The notes under the pieces: generated by a model
What the model was told of the DNA's origin: nothing
The model's input: only the letters and a program-made list of their open reading frames with translations
Database searches by the model: none
Shown here: one piece after another, positions 5,992 through 7,157 of the stretch
How positions within the stretch are numbered: position 1 is the first letter of the stretch
How the letters are laid out: each line of letters begins with the position of its first letter
Program-made: the position numbers and the translations under genes
Assembly (NCBI GenBank): GCA_964495465.1
Contig: CAZBWE010000106.1
Span: 1 to 7,157 of the forward strand
Direction of reading: 5' to 3'
Origin: CAZBWE01 sp964495465
GTDB lineage: Bacteria; Planctomycetota; Phycisphaerae; Sedimentisphaerales; Anaerobacaceae
Length of the DNA: 7,157 bases

Positions 5992-7157
5992 GTGGAATTG
6001 CCCATATTAGTCCTGGTCGCCAGTTTTGTTATACTGCTTCTGTTAAACGTACCGGTGGCATTCTGCATGGGCATCTCAACGGTTCTGGCGTTTTTGGCTA
6101 TGGGAGACCTGCCGACATTCGTGGCCGTCGCACACAAGATAGCTACCGGAATCGACAGCTTCGCTTTGTTAGCGATACCGTTTTTTATTTTGTCGGGTCT
6201 GCTGATGGGACATGGAGGCATTGCTCGCCGGCTAATCGATCTTGCCAATGTTCTGGTAGGTCGATTCCGCGGTGGGCTGGCCTTCGTAAATGTCCTGACC
6301 TGCATGCTCTTCGGCGCCATATCCGGCTCGGCAACAGCGGCAGTATCGGCGGTGGGCGGCTTTATGATTCCACTAATGAACAAAATGGGCTATCATAGGG
6401 ACTTCAACACCTCGGTCACTATAACAGCAGCAACAACGGGACTGTTGATTCCACCCAGCAACGTTATGATTGTCTATTCACTGGCTACAGGAGGATTCGT
6501 TTCTATCGCCGCTATATTTATGGCAGGATTTCTGCCCGGCGTACTAATGGGCCTGTCGCTGATGGCGGTTGCTGGGCTTCTAACCGTCCGGCATAAATAC
6601 GGTTCGGATGAGATATATAAGTTTTATGAAATCATGATACGCATCATCGGAACAGCCCTCTGTTTGGTCATTCCGGGATTTTTGTATTATAAACGTTCCG
6701 GTTTTCTTCCGGCGGAGATTTCGTTAAAGAAACTGGAAAACTATTCTCAAATCGCTGCATCAACTCAGAAATTAAATGTTGCTTTTATCTGGATTCTTTT
6801 GGGATTACTGGCGGTGATGGTCATCGGGTATGCGGCCATGGCATGGAAGAAAAACCGTCACAGTGCAAAGATTACGACCGGATTAATCGGACTTTTGTTT
6901 GTGCCTATCTGGTTTTTGAAGGGTTTTTTTTACAGCCGGCTCTACGATATGCAGAGTTACGGCAATTGGAGTCTTGCTTTATCTTTCTATTCACTGCTGA
7001 TTATCGGCCTGATTGCTTTTTACGGTATGAAAGTTTCTTGGAAAGGATTTATCTGTTTTATAGATGCGGTTCCCTCCCTGCTGTTGGTTTATATTGTTTT
7101 GGGCGGCATTTTAACCGGCATCTTCACGGCAACGGAGGCCTCAGCGGTTGCCGTGTT
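5992..7157 (+). CDS. dctM: TRAP transporter large permease, DctM type, with a large internal insertion (3' end missing)
   Basis: The first 388 residues of the transport-catalysing TRAP subunit are present; the gene runs off the window. The N-terminal half is classic DctM: NVPVAFCMGIST (19-30), IDSFALLAIPFFILSG (54-69), GGIARRLIDLANVLVG (75-90), RGGLAFVNVLTCMLFGAISGSA (93-114) with the first re-entrant hairpin, and TGLLIPPSNVMIVYS (149-163). In ordinary DctM (~425-430 residues) the second half, of the type DAVPSLLLVYIVLGGI..GIFTATEASAVAV, follows shortly after residue ~200. Here it begins only at 358. About 145 residues (204-349) are inserted in frame, with hydrophobic segments near 213-232, 263-284, 294-312 and 325-344. 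Four crossings would keep the second half in its normal orientation. The inserted block does not show the DctQ signature. By hand count, GC is about 41% in 6601-7020 against about 52% in 6001-6600. The start is GTG at 5992. Confidence 0.92.
   Translation, partial: MELPILVLVASFVILLLLNVPVAFCMGISTVLAFLAMGDLPTFVAVAHKIATGIDSFALLAIPFFILSGLLMGHGGIARRLIDLANVLVGRFRGGLAFVNVLTCMLFGAISGSATAAVSAVGGFMIPLMNKMGYHRDFNTSVTITAATTGLLIPPSNVMIVYSLATGGFVSIAAIFMAGFLPGVLMGLSLMAVAGLLTVRHKYGSDEIYKFYEIMIRIIGTALCLVIPGFLYYKRSGFLPAEISLKKLENYSQIAASTQKLNVAFIWILLGLLAVMVIGYAAMAWKKNRHSAKITTGLIGLLFVPIWFLKGFFYSRLYDMQSYGNWSLALSFYSLLIIGLIAFYGMKVSWKGFICFIDAVPSLLLVYIVLGGILTGIFTATEASAVAV

Noticed and set aside
5877..6383. Minus-strand ORF of 168 codons across the dctQ-dctM junction
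   Set aside because: It is antisense to two well-supported TRAP genes. Its Arg/Thr/Ala/Pro-rich translation is typical of reverse-strand reading of membrane protein genes.
5976..6398. Plus-strand ORF of 140 codons at the start of dctM
   Set aside because: The dctM frame starting at GTG 5992 gives a continuous, recognisable DctM protein. The alternative frame has no family resemblance.
6601..7038. The extra DctM block as an inserted or fused DctQ domain
   Set aside because: It has four hydrophobic segments like DctQ, but not the WTEE, WVSLLGA or RGAH signatures, and an intact dctQ lies immediately upstream.
6601..7038. The extra DctM block as a frameshift or assembly artefact
   Set aside because: The frame is uninterrupted from GTG 5992 to the window end, and the second DctM half resumes in the same frame, so a simple indel does not explain it. 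A misassembly cannot be fully excluded from one sequence.

Overview
The window reads as chromosomal DNA from a Gram-negative carbohydrate degrader, most likely in the Planctomycetota/PVC group (Phycisphaerae-like). That assignment is inference. It rests on a secreted GH28 enzyme that may be a lipoprotein, an unusually large SSS-family symporter with long hydrophilic insertions, a TRAP receptor that looks like a lipoprotein, and moderate GC. No rRNA, tRNA or other marker gene is present to confirm it. I saw no mobile element, CRISPR array or RNA gene.

Layout. Bases 1-216 hold the 3' end of a plus-strand gene whose product looks like the C-terminal tail of a right-handed beta-helix (GH28-like) protein. 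It converges on a complete minus-strand gene (268-1917) for an exported Fn3-GH28 protein, probably an exo-acting polygalacturonase. Between the two stop codons lies a good intrinsic terminator serving the minus-strand gene. A ~300-base divergent regulatory region (1918-2218) has a near-consensus sigma-70 promoter for the polygalacturonase and a weaker candidate for the rightward genes, with several inverted and direct repeats around both.

Rightward from 2219, four same-strand genes form a likely transport operon: a 703-residue sodium:solute symporter, then a TRAP transporter in P-Q-M order (dctP-type receptor, dctQ-type small permease, dctM-type large permease cut by the window end). A perfect 9-bp hairpin lies between the symporter and dctP. 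A 14-codon mini-ORF, in frame with dctM and overlapping the dctQ stop codon, sits just before dctM.

Working model (inference). The GH28 enzyme releases galacturonate or short oligogalacturonides from pectin outside the cytoplasm. The symporter and the TRAP system import products using ion gradients; an anionic sugar acid would suit the TRAP receptor. The most unusual feature is a ~145-residue insertion with four hydrophobic segments in the middle of DctM. It lies between the two halves of the transporter and its GC is about 11 points lower than that of the preceding half.
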